From: Pedobacter helvus
GTDB lineage: Bacteria > Bacteroidota > Bacteroidia > Sphingobacteriales > Sphingobacteriaceae
NCBI RefSeq assembly: GCF_005925325.1
Contig: NZ_SRMP01000004.1
Span: forward strand, 248,001 to 312,000
DNA: 64,000 nucleotides
Direction: 5' to 3'
The notes below the pieces were generated by a model, which worked only from the letters and a program-made list of their open reading frames with translations, ran no database searches and was not told where the DNA came from. Every line of letters begins with the position of its first letter. Position 1 is the stretch's first letter. This document shows positions 54,498 through 62,327 of this stretch, one piece after another. The position numbers were made by a program, and so were the translations under genes.

Positions 54498-54524
54498 AAA
54501 GTGGCGCTAATAAGCGCCACTTTT
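54498..54524 (+). terminator. Strong terminator between tldE and second tldD
   Basis: AAAGTGGCGCT (54498-54508) pairs perfectly with AGCGCCACTTT (54513-54523) around AATA, with T following. It lies 9 bases after the tldE stop and only 20 bases before the TTG of the next tldD. Confidence 0.85.
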
Positions 54525-54544
54525 GTAAGCTAAAACTAGAAATC

Positions 54545-56179
54545 TTGAAAAGAAGAGACTTTTTATACCTTACTGGTATAGGCACAAGTGCGGCGATACT
54601 GCCGAGCCTAGCCTTCGGTAAGCTCATCTCCGTAGAAGAAGCATTAACTCCAGTAGATGTTGCTTTAAAGAAAAAAATGGCTGATGTAGCGCTGAATACG
54701 GCAAAAGCCAATGGCGCTAGTTACGCTGATGTAAGAGTCGGTCGTTATTTGAATCAGGTTATCGCAACCAGAGAAAAACGAGTAGACAACATTGCTAATA
54801 GCGAGTCTTATGGTATGGGTATTAGGGTAATCGCTAACGGTGCTTGGGGTTTCGCTGCGACCAATAATCTAGATAAAGACAGCATCGCTAAAGCGACTAA
54901 ATTGGCTGTAGCCATAGCAAAAGGTAATGCGAAAATTATGACAGAGCCTGTTCAGCTTGCGCCGCAAAAAGGCTTTGGCGAAGTAAGTTGGAAAACACCC
55001 ATCGAAACTAATGCTTTCTCTGTACCCATGGCCGAAAAAGTAGATTTATTGCTTAGCGTAAATAACGAAGCTCTTAAAGGTGGTGCTAAATACATTAACT
55101 CTAATCTGTTTATGGTTAATGAGCAGAAGTATTTTGCTTCTACAGATGGCTCTTACATCGATCAAGATATCCATAGGATATGGCCAACATTTACACTCAC
55201 GAAAATTGATGCTGTAGCTGGAAAATTTGAAACAAGAAATGCATTAAGTGCACCGATGGGTATGGGTTACGAATATCTTCAACCTCTAGATAGCGAAAAA
55301 ATCAAAGGCGGTCCGGTAACAATGTACAAAAAGCGTTACGATATGTTGGAAGATGTACGTGAAGCAGCAGTTCATGTAGATGAAAAACTCAAGGCGAAAC
55401 CAATTGCCCCAGGTAAATATGATTTAGTGCTTGATCCTTCTCACCTGTTTTTAACTATTCATGAATCTGTCGGGCATCCAACAGAATTAGACCGTGTTTT
55501 GGGTTACGAAGCTAACTATGCAGGAACCAGTTTTTTAACTTTAGACAAATGGGAAAGCAAGAAATTTAACTTCGGCAGTAAGGAAGTAAATATTGTAGCA
55601 GATAAACTAGAAACAGGTTCTTTAGGTGCAGTAGGTTATGACGATGAAGGGGTTAAATGTGGTAAATGGGATATCATTAAAGACGGCATTTTGGTGAACT
55701 ACCAAACCATTAGAGACCAGGCGCATATCATTGGCGAAAAAGCATCACAAGGCTGCTGTTATGCCGATAGTTGGGATAGTATCCAGTTTCAGCGAATGCC
55801 AAATGTTTCTCTCTCCCCTGGTACTGCTCCGCTTTCTGCAGCAGATATGGTTAAAAATGTAGAAAAAGGAATTTATATGTTTGGCAGAAACTCCTACTCT
55901 ATCGACCAACAGCGATATAACTTTCAATTTAGTGCGCAAATCGCCTATGAAATTAAAGAAGGTAAAATCGTCGGGATGTTTAAAGATGCTGCTTACCAAG
56001 CCAACACACAAGAATTTTGGAATTCTTGCGTGCAGCGTTGTGACAAAAATGATTACAGATTAGGCGGTACTTTTTCTGACGGTAAAGGGCAGCCCAGCCA
56101 AGCCAGTGCGGTATCACATGGCAGCCCAACTACCCGTTTCAATGGTGTAAATGTAATTAATACAGGCAGGAAAATTTAA
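54545..56179 (+). CDS. TldD-family metallopeptidase with Tat signal (paralogue 2)
   Basis: A 544-residue duplicate of the gene at 51536, same length and same zinc motif HESVGH at 306-311 (then PTELDR). The leader KRRDFLYLTGIGTSAAILPS carries the true twin Arg followed by DFL and a hydrophobic stretch ending in AFG, so Tat export to the periplasm is predicted. It also starts with TTG. A terminator directly upstream means it must be read through or have its own signals. Both copies look intact, suggesting separate partners or substrates, or alternate pairing with the single TldE. Confidence 0.92.
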   Translation: MKRRDFLYLTGIGTSAAILPSLAFGKLISVEEALTPVDVALKKKMADVALNTAKANGASYADVRVGRYLNQVIATREKRVDNIANSESYGMGIRVIANGAWGFAATNNLDKDSIAKATKLAVAIAKGNAKIMTEPVQLAPQKGFGEVSWKTPIETNAFSVPMAEKVDLLLSVNNEALKGGAKYINSNLFMVNEQKYFASTDGSYIDQDIHRIWPTFTLTKIDAVAGKFETRNALSAPMGMGYEYLQPLDSEKIKGGPVTMYKKRYDMLEDVREAAVHVDEKLKAKPIAPGKYDLVLDPSHLFLTIHESVGHPTELDRVLGYEANYAGTSFLTLDKWESKKFNFGSKEVNIVADKLETGSLGAVGYDDEGVKCGKWDIIKDGILVNYQTIRDQAHIIGEKASQGCCYADSWDSIQFQRMPNVSLSPGTAPLSAADMVKNVEKGIYMFGRNSYSIDQQRYNFQFSAQIAYEIKEGKIVGMFKDAAYQANTQEFWNSCVQRCDKNDYRLGGTFSDGKGQPSQASAVSHGSPTTRFNGVNVINTGRKI

Positions 56180-56196
56180 TATAGAAGGCAGAGTTT

Positions 56197-56317
56197 AGTT
56201 ATCAGTGGTCAGTCCGTATACGTTTACTGATAACTGATGTATTTAATTATTGGCATTTTATTTGTACTTTTGTACCTCAGTTACGTTCAGGTCACAACTT
56301 ACTGATAGCTGACCACT
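56197..56317. repeat. Second copy of the AGTGGTCAGT/TTATCAGT repeat cluster
   Basis: AGTTATCAGT followed by GGTCAGT (56197-56213), ACTGATAACT (about 56225-56234) and CTGACCACT (56309-56317) form inverted pairs. The same unit as at 43425-43479. The ssrA promoter lies inside this cluster. Confidence 0.55.
56242..56272 (+). promoter_or_regulatory. Promoter of ssrA
   Basis: TACTTTTG (56265-56272) is a perfect TAnnTTTG -7 box, with TTTA (56242-56245) at 19 bases as a weaker -33 box. Transcription would begin near 56279, giving a ~58-base 5' extension removed on tmRNA maturation. Confidence 0.55.
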
Positions 56318-56336
56318 AGTAACTGACAACTAAAAT

Positions 56337-56703
56337 GGGGCTGTTCCTGGATTTGACAGGGTGGCGCTGAGTATGTAAGCATGCAGTGCGTTGTACGGAG
56401 AGCACTTTAAAGAGAACGTTCAAAACAATAATTGGCGAAAATAACTACGCCTTAGCTGCTTAATTTAGAATTAAGAAAGCTTTTGTCTCGCTAACTGCCG
56501 CATAGTTAGGTTAGCATCAGAGGCATCGAAATAACCATGCTAGCTTTTGTAGAAGTACGATGCAATTGCGAAATCTAGTACATAAGGATGTTGCCAAGGT
56601 CGGTTTCCAGCCCGGCGCATCTCGAAAACCAATTGGAAAATAAGCACGTAGAAAGCATAATTTATCACACAACTGGACAAGGGTTCGACTCCCTTCAGCT
56701 CCA
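56337..56703 (+). ncRNA. ssrA: tmRNA
   Basis: The transfer-messenger RNA that rescues stalled ribosomes. The 5' end GGGGCTG pairs with the 3' CAGCTCC (one G-U) to make the tRNA-like acceptor; the T arm is GGG-TTCGACT-CCC; CCA is not encoded. The reading frame that is resumed begins GGC at 56434 and encodes the proteolysis tag GENNYALAA, with TAA at 56461-56463; this tag is characteristic of Bacteroidota. Apparent protein frames on the opposite strand here are spurious. Confidence 0.97.
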
Positions 56704-56710
56704 CAAAATG

Positions 56711-56740
56711 AAAAACCCATCCAATCTGATGGGTTTTTTT
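56711..56740 (+). terminator. Terminator after tmRNA
   Basis: AAAAACCCATC (56711-56721) pairs with GATGGGTTTTT (56728-56738), 6-base loop, T tract to 56740. Confidence 0.85.
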
Positions 56741-56804
56741 ATTAAATGATAAATCTCCAGACGAACAATAAAGAATGACCTATTTCAAGCCGCCTTTCCG
56801 AAGA

Positions 56805-57668
56805 CTATAACTCTCCTTCTACGCCTAAGCCGAACAAAGCAAAATCATATTTCACAGGATCGGCAGGATCAAATTCTTTCAAATGCTGTGTCAGTTCAAT
56901 AGCAGTTAGCCAATCCGTTTGTTTACGTTCTATTAAGCTTAAATGTCTTGCTACACGATCAACATGTACATCACAAGGACAAATTAAATCTGCAGGACGA
57001 ATGATATTCCAGATACCGAAATCAACGCCACAGTTATCCTTTCTTACCATCCAACGTAAAAACATATTTAAGCGCTTACAAGTAGATTTTTGTGTTGGCG
57101 AAGAAATATGCTTAATCGTTCTTCTAGGAAAATCTGGCAGACTAAAGAAATAGGAACGGAAATGGTTTAACGCTTTTTCGATAGTAAAATCTGCAAGCAC
57201 CAAATCTGAAGTGTAACAAGTGGAAGAAGTTAATTCATAGCCGGAAGCTATTTCTTTAACACTCAAATATTCTGTTCGGTAAGTTAAAGCTTGGGGGATA
57301 AAAGCTGTTTCTAATGAATTAGATTGCTGATAGTGCTGCTGAAAGAAAGCTACAAAGTAAAGCAGATCAGTGTCATTAAATGTACGATGTTTGAAACCAA
57401 GCAATCCTTTTAAGTCATTATCAGAATGATGCAGCATGAACTGATAAGGTTGATTATCCATTCTCGCCAACAACTCATTGCATTTATTGATGATCGTTTT
57501 GCGTTGTCCCCAAGCTAAAATTGCCGCAAAAAAAGCGGCAATTTCAATATCTTGTTTTAAACTATACTGATGCGGAATACTAATTGGATCATTCGAAATA
57601 AAGCTAGGCTGGTTGTACTGAGCCACTTTTGCATCGAGAAAATCTTTAATATTATTAATTTTCATCAT
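56805..57668 (-). CDS. TIGR02757/DUF2400 family protein
   Basis: A 287-residue protein of the family TIGR02757: DIEIAAFFAAILAWGQRKTI near the start, KRLNMFLRWMVRKDN and GIWNIIRPADLICPCDVHVD in the middle, then PVKYDFALFGLGVEG at the C-terminus. The WMVR and C-DVHVDR motifs look like a helical DNA-glycosylase-type (HhH-like) fold, with possible Asp. Function is not known. It follows the cystathionine gamma-synthase gene by 24 bases on the same strand. There are two adjacent ATG at 57665 and 57668; either could start. Confidence 0.85.
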   Translation of the reverse strand: MMKINNIKDFLDAKVAQYNQPSFISNDPISIPHQYSLKQDIEIAAFFAAILAWGQRKTIINKCNELLARMDNQPYQFMLHHSDNDLKGLLGFKHRTFNDTDLLYFVAFFQQHYQQSNSLETAFIPQALTYRTEYLSVKEIASGYELTSSTCYTSDLVLADFTIEKALNHFRSYFFSLPDFPRRTIKHISSPTQKSTCKRLNMFLRWMVRKDNCGVDFGIWNIIRPADLICPCDVHVDRVARHLSLIERKQTDWLTAIELTQHLKEFDPADPVKYDFALFGLGVEGEL

Positions 57669-57692
57669 CGAATTAGCTGATTAGCACATTTG

Positions 57693-58835
57693 CTAATTTG
57701 ATAACGCTTGTTCCAAATCCGCTAGCAAATCATCAATATCCTCTACGCCTACACTGAAACGTAATAAGTTATCGGTTACACCAACTTTTTCGCGTTCTTC
57801 TTTCGGAATTGAGCCATGTGTCATACTTACAGGGTGATTTACCAAACTTTCTACACCACCTAAAGACTCTGCTAACGAGAACACTTTGAATCGAGAAGCA
57901 ATACGGAAAGTTTCTTGCAAGTCTGCATCTTTTAAAGTTACCGAAACCATTCCACCGAAACCACGCATTTGTTTTTTTGCAATGTCATGATTAGGATGAT
58001 CTTCGAAACCTGGCCAGTAGATTTTATCAATTTTCGAATGATTTCTTAAAAAATGAGCTACTTTCTCTCCATTTTCGCAATGCGCTTTCATACGCAAATG
58101 CAAAGTTTTTATACCTCTTAATACCAAGAAAGCATCTTGAGGACCCGGTGTCGCACCACATGCATTATACACGAAGAACAAATCTTTGTATAATTGTTCG
58201 TCGTTAGTTAACAAAGCTCCCATTACCACATCAGAGTGACCACCAATATATTTAGTAACAGAGTGCATGACCACATCAGCACCTAAATCAATTGGGTTTT
58301 GTAAATATGGCGATGCAAATGTATTATCAACTGTTAAAAGGATATGATTAGCTTTCGTAATTTTCGCCACACCTTCAATATCAATGATACGCATGGTTGG
58401 ATTTGTTGGTGTTTCTATCCAAACCAGTTTAGTTTTATCATTTATGTACGGTGTTATATTCTCAGGATTTGACAAATCTAAGAAATGGAATTTGATGCCA
58501 TAATTTTGATATATTTTGGTGAAGATGCGATACGAACCACCATATAAATCATTTCCGGTAATCACCTCGTCACCAGGCTTTAACAATCTTAACAAACAAT
58601 CTGTAGCACCCATTCCACTACTGAAAGCCAGTCCAAACTTACAATTTTCTAAGGCTGCTAAACAATCCTCTAAAGCTTTACGAGTTGGATTAGTACCTCT
58701 AGAATACTCATAACCTTTGTGGTCGCCTGGAGAAGCTTGCCAATAAGTTGAAGTTTGATAAATTGGGGTCATGATTGCTCCAGTTGTTGGATCTGGTTCT
58801 TGACCTGCGTGTATAGCTTTAGTTGCAAATTTCAT
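57693..58835 (-). CDS. Cystathionine gamma-synthase / transsulfuration PLP enzyme
   Basis: A 380-residue PLP enzyme of the Cys/Met metabolism family. Cofactor Lys195 in HSVTKYIGGHSDVVMG; other motifs are YEYSRGTNPTRKALE, FSSGMGATDCLL, DLYGGSYRIF and AESLGGVESLVNHPVSMTHG. The VNHPVSMTH ending resembles cystathionine gamma-synthase and gamma-lyase; the two cannot be told apart reliably by eye, so no gene symbol. It likely works in methionine or cysteine synthesis. A structured 5' region (58836-58993) could regulate it. Confidence 0.9.
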   Translation of the reverse strand: MKFATKAIHAGQEPDPTTGAIMTPIYQTSTYWQASPGDHKGYEYSRGTNPTRKALEDCLAALENCKFGLAFSSGMGATDCLLRLLKPGDEVITGNDLYGGSYRIFTKIYQNYGIKFHFLDLSNPENITPYINDKTKLVWIETPTNPTMRIIDIEGVAKITKANHILLTVDNTFASPYLQNPIDLGADVVMHSVTKYIGGHSDVVMGALLTNDEQLYKDLFFVYNACGATPGPQDAFLVLRGIKTLHLRMKAHCENGEKVAHFLRNHSKIDKIYWPGFEDHPNHDIAKKQMRGFGGMVSVTLKDADLQETFRIASRFKVFSLAESLGGVESLVNHPVSMTHGSIPKEEREKVGVTDNLLRFSVGVEDIDDLLADLEQALSN

Positions 58836-58862
58836 CTTTTCGTAATTTGTTTTTTAATGTTG

Positions 58863-58983
58863 ATGAGAACTCTCCTGATAAATCAGGGTCGGTTTCATTT
58901 CAATATTATTATGAAAACCACATAGAAACATCGATTTGTTATAATTACAAGATATTTTTAGAGCATCTTATGGCCTATGTGGT
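58863..58983 (-). promoter_or_regulatory. Structured 5' region of the cystathionine gamma-synthase gene
   Basis: On the minus strand ACCACATAG (58983-58975) pairs with CTATGTGGT (58925-58917), closing ~50 bases that include an AAGAT/ATCTT stem; then CCTGATTTATCAGG forms a small hairpin, with AGTTCTCATCA before the start codon. It may be a terminator of the upstream gene plus a leader hairpin, or a cis-regulatory RNA. No known riboswitch consensus was recognised. Confidence 0.35.
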
Positions 58984-58993
58984 AAAATTTAAA

Positions 58994-59695
58994 TTATAAA
59001 TTATTATTCTGTTGTACTTCAGATTTAAATAGATACCCTAATCGCTTTCCCGTTGGATAACCGCTCGCAGCTAAGGTTGTTTGCTTTTGATGTAAATTAA
59101 TATCCTTAACTGAAGCGTAAGGTGGCAATTGCAAATCGGTATCAATACAATCTAAGATTGCCAGCTCAAATATATGAGTAAGCACTTCTTCGTTAATTTC
59201 ATGCTCACTAAAAGCTTCATATAAAAAGCCCAGTTGTCCCTCGCCTTCTACAATGAAACGTTTTTCTTTGTTAATTAATATGCGAGCTACCAAAGTTCCT
59301 TCGTCTGCCAAGCGGTTATACTTGATAGAATCTGCCAAGAAATTATGGATATAGATTACACCACAGTAACTTAAGCTAGAATTAGCTTTGATGTAACTAG
59401 AAGAATAAATTCGATGTCCTTCTTCAAAATTAAATACGTTACTATGCATGGATAACAGCAACATATCCCCAGAAAACTTAAGTTCTGCTTCAAATTGATG
59501 TGTATCTTTGTAAGCCACTTCAACTGAAGGATCATTTGTTGTATAATCTTGATGTAGCCTCGAAGCAAGTTTCGACAATGCTTTCTTAGCCACAGCAAAA
59601 ACGTCAACCGTATTTCTATAAATCTCTTGCTTTAATGACGCTCTGCTTTTTAGCTTACTTAATATGAGTTGATAGTTGCTTATTTCTTTTTCCAT
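58994..59695 (-). CDS. Hypothetical protein
   Basis: A 233-residue soluble protein started at the ATG at 59695 (MEKEISNYQLILSKLKSRAS); a longer frame from a TTG at 59773 runs through a repeat and is not credible. The N-terminal ~60 residues are helical and basic, with a conserved-looking KKALSKLASRLHQDY; the rest is mixed alpha/beta, with VYKDTHQFEAELKFSGD-like and GEGQLGFLYEAF parts. No family recognised. It follows proS on the same strand with an inverted repeat between. Confidence 0.75.
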   Translation of the reverse strand: MEKEISNYQLILSKLKSRASLKQEIYRNTVDVFAVAKKALSKLASRLHQDYTTNDPSVEVAYKDTHQFEAELKFSGDMLLLSMHSNVFNFEEGHRIYSSSYIKANSSLSYCGVIYIHNFLADSIKYNRLADEGTLVARILINKEKRFIVEGEGQLGFLYEAFSEHEINEEVLTHIFELAILDCIDTDLQLPPYASVKDINLHQKQTTLAASGYPTGKRLGYLFKSEVQQNNNL

Positions 59696-59723
59696 ACTAT
59701 GAGATATGAGATGCAAGATATGA

Positions 59724-59776
59724 GATTTGAGATTTGAGACATAATGACTACCCCTAAAAGTCTCAAATCTCAAATC
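59724..59776. repeat. 17-bp inverted repeat GATTTGAGATTTGAGAC
   Basis: GATTTGAGATTTGAGAC (59724-59740) and its exact reverse complement (59760-59776), 19-base loop, preceded by degenerate copies of GAGATATGAGAT. It lies just after proS on the minus strand and could end that transcript. Low-complexity units suggest an expanding or dispersed repeat. Confidence 0.65.
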
Positions 59777-59792
59777 GCATTATTCAAATCTA

Positions 59793-61265
59793 TTAATAAG
59801 CTCTCGCAAATAACACTCTTTGCTTAGAAGGCTTTCCTGTTAAGATACAAACACCATCTTCTAATTTGTTATCTAAAGGAATACACCTAATAGTCGCTTT
59901 TGTTTCTTCTTTGATTCGCTTTTCTGTTTCTGCAGTACCGTCCCAATGCGCAGCGATGAAACCTGTTTTTGTTTCTAACAAATCTTTGAACTCTTCGTAA
60001 GAATTCGCTTCGGTGATATGCTCATCTCTAAATTTCAAAGCTTTATCATAGATATTTTGTTGGATTTGCGCCAACATTTGGAAAATATACTCAGCAAGTC
60101 CTTCTTGAGGAACGGTAAATTTCTCCTTGGTATCTCTACGAGCTAACTCTACGGTACCGTTTTCCATATCTCTAGCGCCGATAGCTAAACGAATAGGCAC
60201 GCCTTTCAATTCGTATTCTGCAAATTTAAATCCTGGACGCTGGCTATCTCTATCATCATATTTTACAGAGATACCAAAACCTTTCAATCTTGGGATCAAT
60301 TCATCTACGAAAGAAGAGATTTTTTGTAGCTCTTCATCACCTTTATGTATTGGAACAATTACCACTTGAATCGGTGCCAATTTTGGAGGCAGAACTAAAC
60401 CACTATCATCGCTATGCGCCATAATTAACGCACCCATTAAACGGGTAGAAACACCCCAAGAACTTGCCCAAACGTACTCTTGTTTACCTTCTTTGCTAGT
60501 AAATTTTACATCAAATGCTTTTGCAAAGTTTTGCCCTAAAAAGTGAGAAGTTCCCGCTTGTAGAGCTTTACCGTCTTGCATTAAAGCCTCGATGCAATAA
60601 GTGTCTAAGGCGCCGGCAAAACGCTCCGTTTCAGTCTTTTTACCTTTAACTACAGGCACGCCCATCCAGTTTTCTGCGAAATCAGCATAAACGTCTAACA
60701 TTTTTTCTGTTTCTTCAATAGCTTCTTCTGCGGTAGCATGTGCCGTGTGGCCTTCTTGCCATAAAAATTCGGTAGTACGTAAAAATAAACGAGTTCTCAT
60801 TTCCCAACGCACTACGTTGGCCCATTGATTAATCAACAAAGGCAAATCACGGTAAGATTGGATCCAGCCTTTGTAAGTGTTCCAAATGATAGTTTCAGAA
60901 GTTGGACGAACGATTAATTCTTCTTCTAATTTTGCTTCTTCGTCAACGATAATGTTTCCTGTACCGTCATTTTTCAAACGGTAATGCGTCACAACAGCGC
61001 ACTCTGTTGCAAAACCATCTACATGGGCAGCTTCTTTAGAAAAATAAGACTTGGGGATGAACAAAGGAAAGTACGCATTGCTATGACCTGTTTCTTTAAA
61101 TTTATGGTCTAAAACCGCTTGCATTTTTTCCCAGATAGAGTATCCGTACGGCTTAATCACCATACATCCCTTTACTGACGAATGTTCTGCCAAATCGGCT
61201 TTTATAACAATTTCGTTATACCATTGCGAATAATCTTCACTTTTACTCGTAATACCTTTGCTCAT
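59793..61265 (-). CDS. proS: Prolyl-tRNA synthetase, archaeal/eukaryotic type
   Basis: A 490-residue class II synthetase that charges tRNA-Pro. The core has [56 protein letters not shown] (motif 2) and [20 protein letters not shown] (motif 3). After the anticodon-binding domain comes the C-terminal zinc-like/extra domain ending in VLFARAY. No editing domain is inserted between motifs 2 and 3, so it is the shorter archaeal/eukaryotic form, usual in Bacteroidota. The Tyr at the very C-terminus is typical. Confidence 0.96.
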   Translation of the reverse strand: MSKGITSKSEDYSQWYNEIVIKADLAEHSSVKGCMVIKPYGYSIWEKMQAVLDHKFKETGHSNAYFPLFIPKSYFSKEAAHVDGFATECAVVTHYRLKNDGTGNIIVDEEAKLEEELIVRPTSETIIWNTYKGWIQSYRDLPLLINQWANVVRWEMRTRLFLRTTEFLWQEGHTAHATAEEAIEETEKMLDVYADFAENWMGVPVVKGKKTETERFAGALDTYCIEALMQDGKALQAGTSHFLGQNFAKAFDVKFTSKEGKQEYVWASSWGVSTRLMGALIMAHSDDSGLVLPPKLAPIQVVIVPIHKGDEELQKISSFVDELIPRLKGFGISVKYDDRDSQRPGFKFAEYELKGVPIRLAIGARDMENGTVELARRDTKEKFTVPQEGLAEYIFQMLAQIQQNIYDKALKFRDEHITEANSYEEFKDLLETKTGFIAAHWDGTAETEKRIKEETKATIRCIPLDNKLEDGVCILTGKPSKQRVLFARAY

Positions 61266-61313
61266 GACTTATTTGGAACGTTTTTTGTGTTAAAATTCTT
61301 GTATTGATGCCTA

Positions 61314-61321
61314 CAAATCTA
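61314..61321 (-). promoter_or_regulatory. -7 promoter box of proS
   Basis: On the minus strand this reads TAGATTTG, a TAnnTTTG match, 48 bases before the proS ATG. No convincing -33 box. Confidence 0.35.
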
Positions 61322-61371
61322 TAAATTTATAGTCACAATTTAATTAGCACACAAATTAAAACCTAAATACA

Positions 61372-62304
61372 ATGAGAGTCAATCATTTTTTAACTGGTAC
61401 ACTTGCGGCGGCCGCCATGTTGGTTGCTTCATGTTCTACGCAAAAGTTGGCGCAAAACAATAGTGCCGACGATGTGTACAATACTACTGCTCAAGCTAGG
61501 GTTTACAAATATGCACCTCCAGCTCAAACTGCGCAGATAGATACTAGTCGTTACGATGCAAATTACAGACCTAGCGATGAAAGCTATGACATGGATTACG
61601 CATCTAGAATCGACAGATTTTATTATGGTAGTCCGAACAGAGTATATTTCGATGATTATTACAACTTCTACGGTTACAATTCATGGTATAATCCATACGA
61701 TTGGTCATTAGGTTTCAACTATGGTTGGGGCTTTAACCGCTGGAGAAACCCATTTAATTCTTGGGCATTTTACGGTAGTCCGTACTACTGGAACACTTGG
61801 GGACCTTACTCTTACTGGGGCGGTGGCTTTGGTTGGGGCGGCGGTTTCGGCGGTGGCTACTGGGGAGGTGGATATTGGGGCGGCGGCTGGGGTGGTAACG
61901 TTATCGTAAGAAACGAAAACTATAGACCTAGACCAAATCGTGGTGCTGAAAATGGTATAGGTGCTAGACCTAATGGATCAATTATCAACAGAGGTTCTAG
62001 AACTGGAGGAAATACTGATATTATAGGAAGAACAGGTTCTACTAGACCAGGTGCTTATAACCCTAGTACTACTACGCAGGGAAGAAATTCTTCTAATGGT
62101 GCGAGGGATTCTAGACCAAGTAGAGCTGGTTCATCTAATAGTGGTGATTATCGCCCAACACGTACTACAGAAAGCAGACCTTCTTATAGTCCACCTCCAA
62201 GTTCTTCTAGTGGAAGTAGTGGTAGAACCGGCGGCGGTAGTAGCAGCAGCGGAAGCTCTGGCGGCGGCGGAGGAAGCAGACCAACAAGAGGTGGTGGTAG
62301 ATAA
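61372..62304 (+). CDS. Glycine/tyrosine-rich lipoprotein
   Basis: A 310-residue protein with a lipoprotein signal (lipobox LVASC, Cys21). Residues ~60-125 are dense in Tyr, Asn, Asp and Trp (YYNFYGYNSWYNPYDW-like), ~135-180 are Gly/Tyr/Trp repeats (GGGYWGGGYWGGGWGG), and the last ~110 are Arg/Ser/Gly/Pro-rich and probably disordered. The residues after the Cys (STQKL) do not match the acidic signal known to send lipoproteins to the surface in Bacteroidota. Likely an envelope structural or adhesive protein; function is not known. Shares its direction with the OMP gene 23 bases downstream. Confidence 0.82.
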   Translation: MRVNHFLTGTLAAAAMLVASCSTQKLAQNNSADDVYNTTAQARVYKYAPPAQTAQIDTSRYDANYRPSDESYDMDYASRIDRFYYGSPNRVYFDDYYNFYGYNSWYNPYDWSLGFNYGWGFNRWRNPFNSWAFYGSPYYWNTWGPYSYWGGGFGWGGGFGGGYWGGGYWGGGWGGNVIVRNENYRPRPNRGAENGIGARPNGSIINRGSRTGGNTDIIGRTGSTRPGAYNPSTTTQGRNSSNGARDSRPSRAGSSNSGDYRPTRTTESRPSYSPPPSSSSGSSGRTGGGSSSSGSSGGGGGSRPTRGGGR

Positions 62305-62327
62305 CTCTAAATTAACAGCAAACACAC

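Noticed and set aside
51536..56179. Second tldD as a recent or decaying duplication
   Set aside because: Both copies have full length, intact zinc motifs and clearly diverged sequence, so neither is a pseudogene nor a very recent copy.
56517..56720. 67-codon minus-strand frame
   Set aside because: It lies inside the tmRNA gene and its terminator; the RNA structure explains the sequence.
59696..59773. 26-residue N-terminal extension of the hypothetical protein at 58994
   Set aside because: The extension is a translation of the GATTTGAG inverted repeat and begins at a TTG; the ATG at 59695 is a better start.
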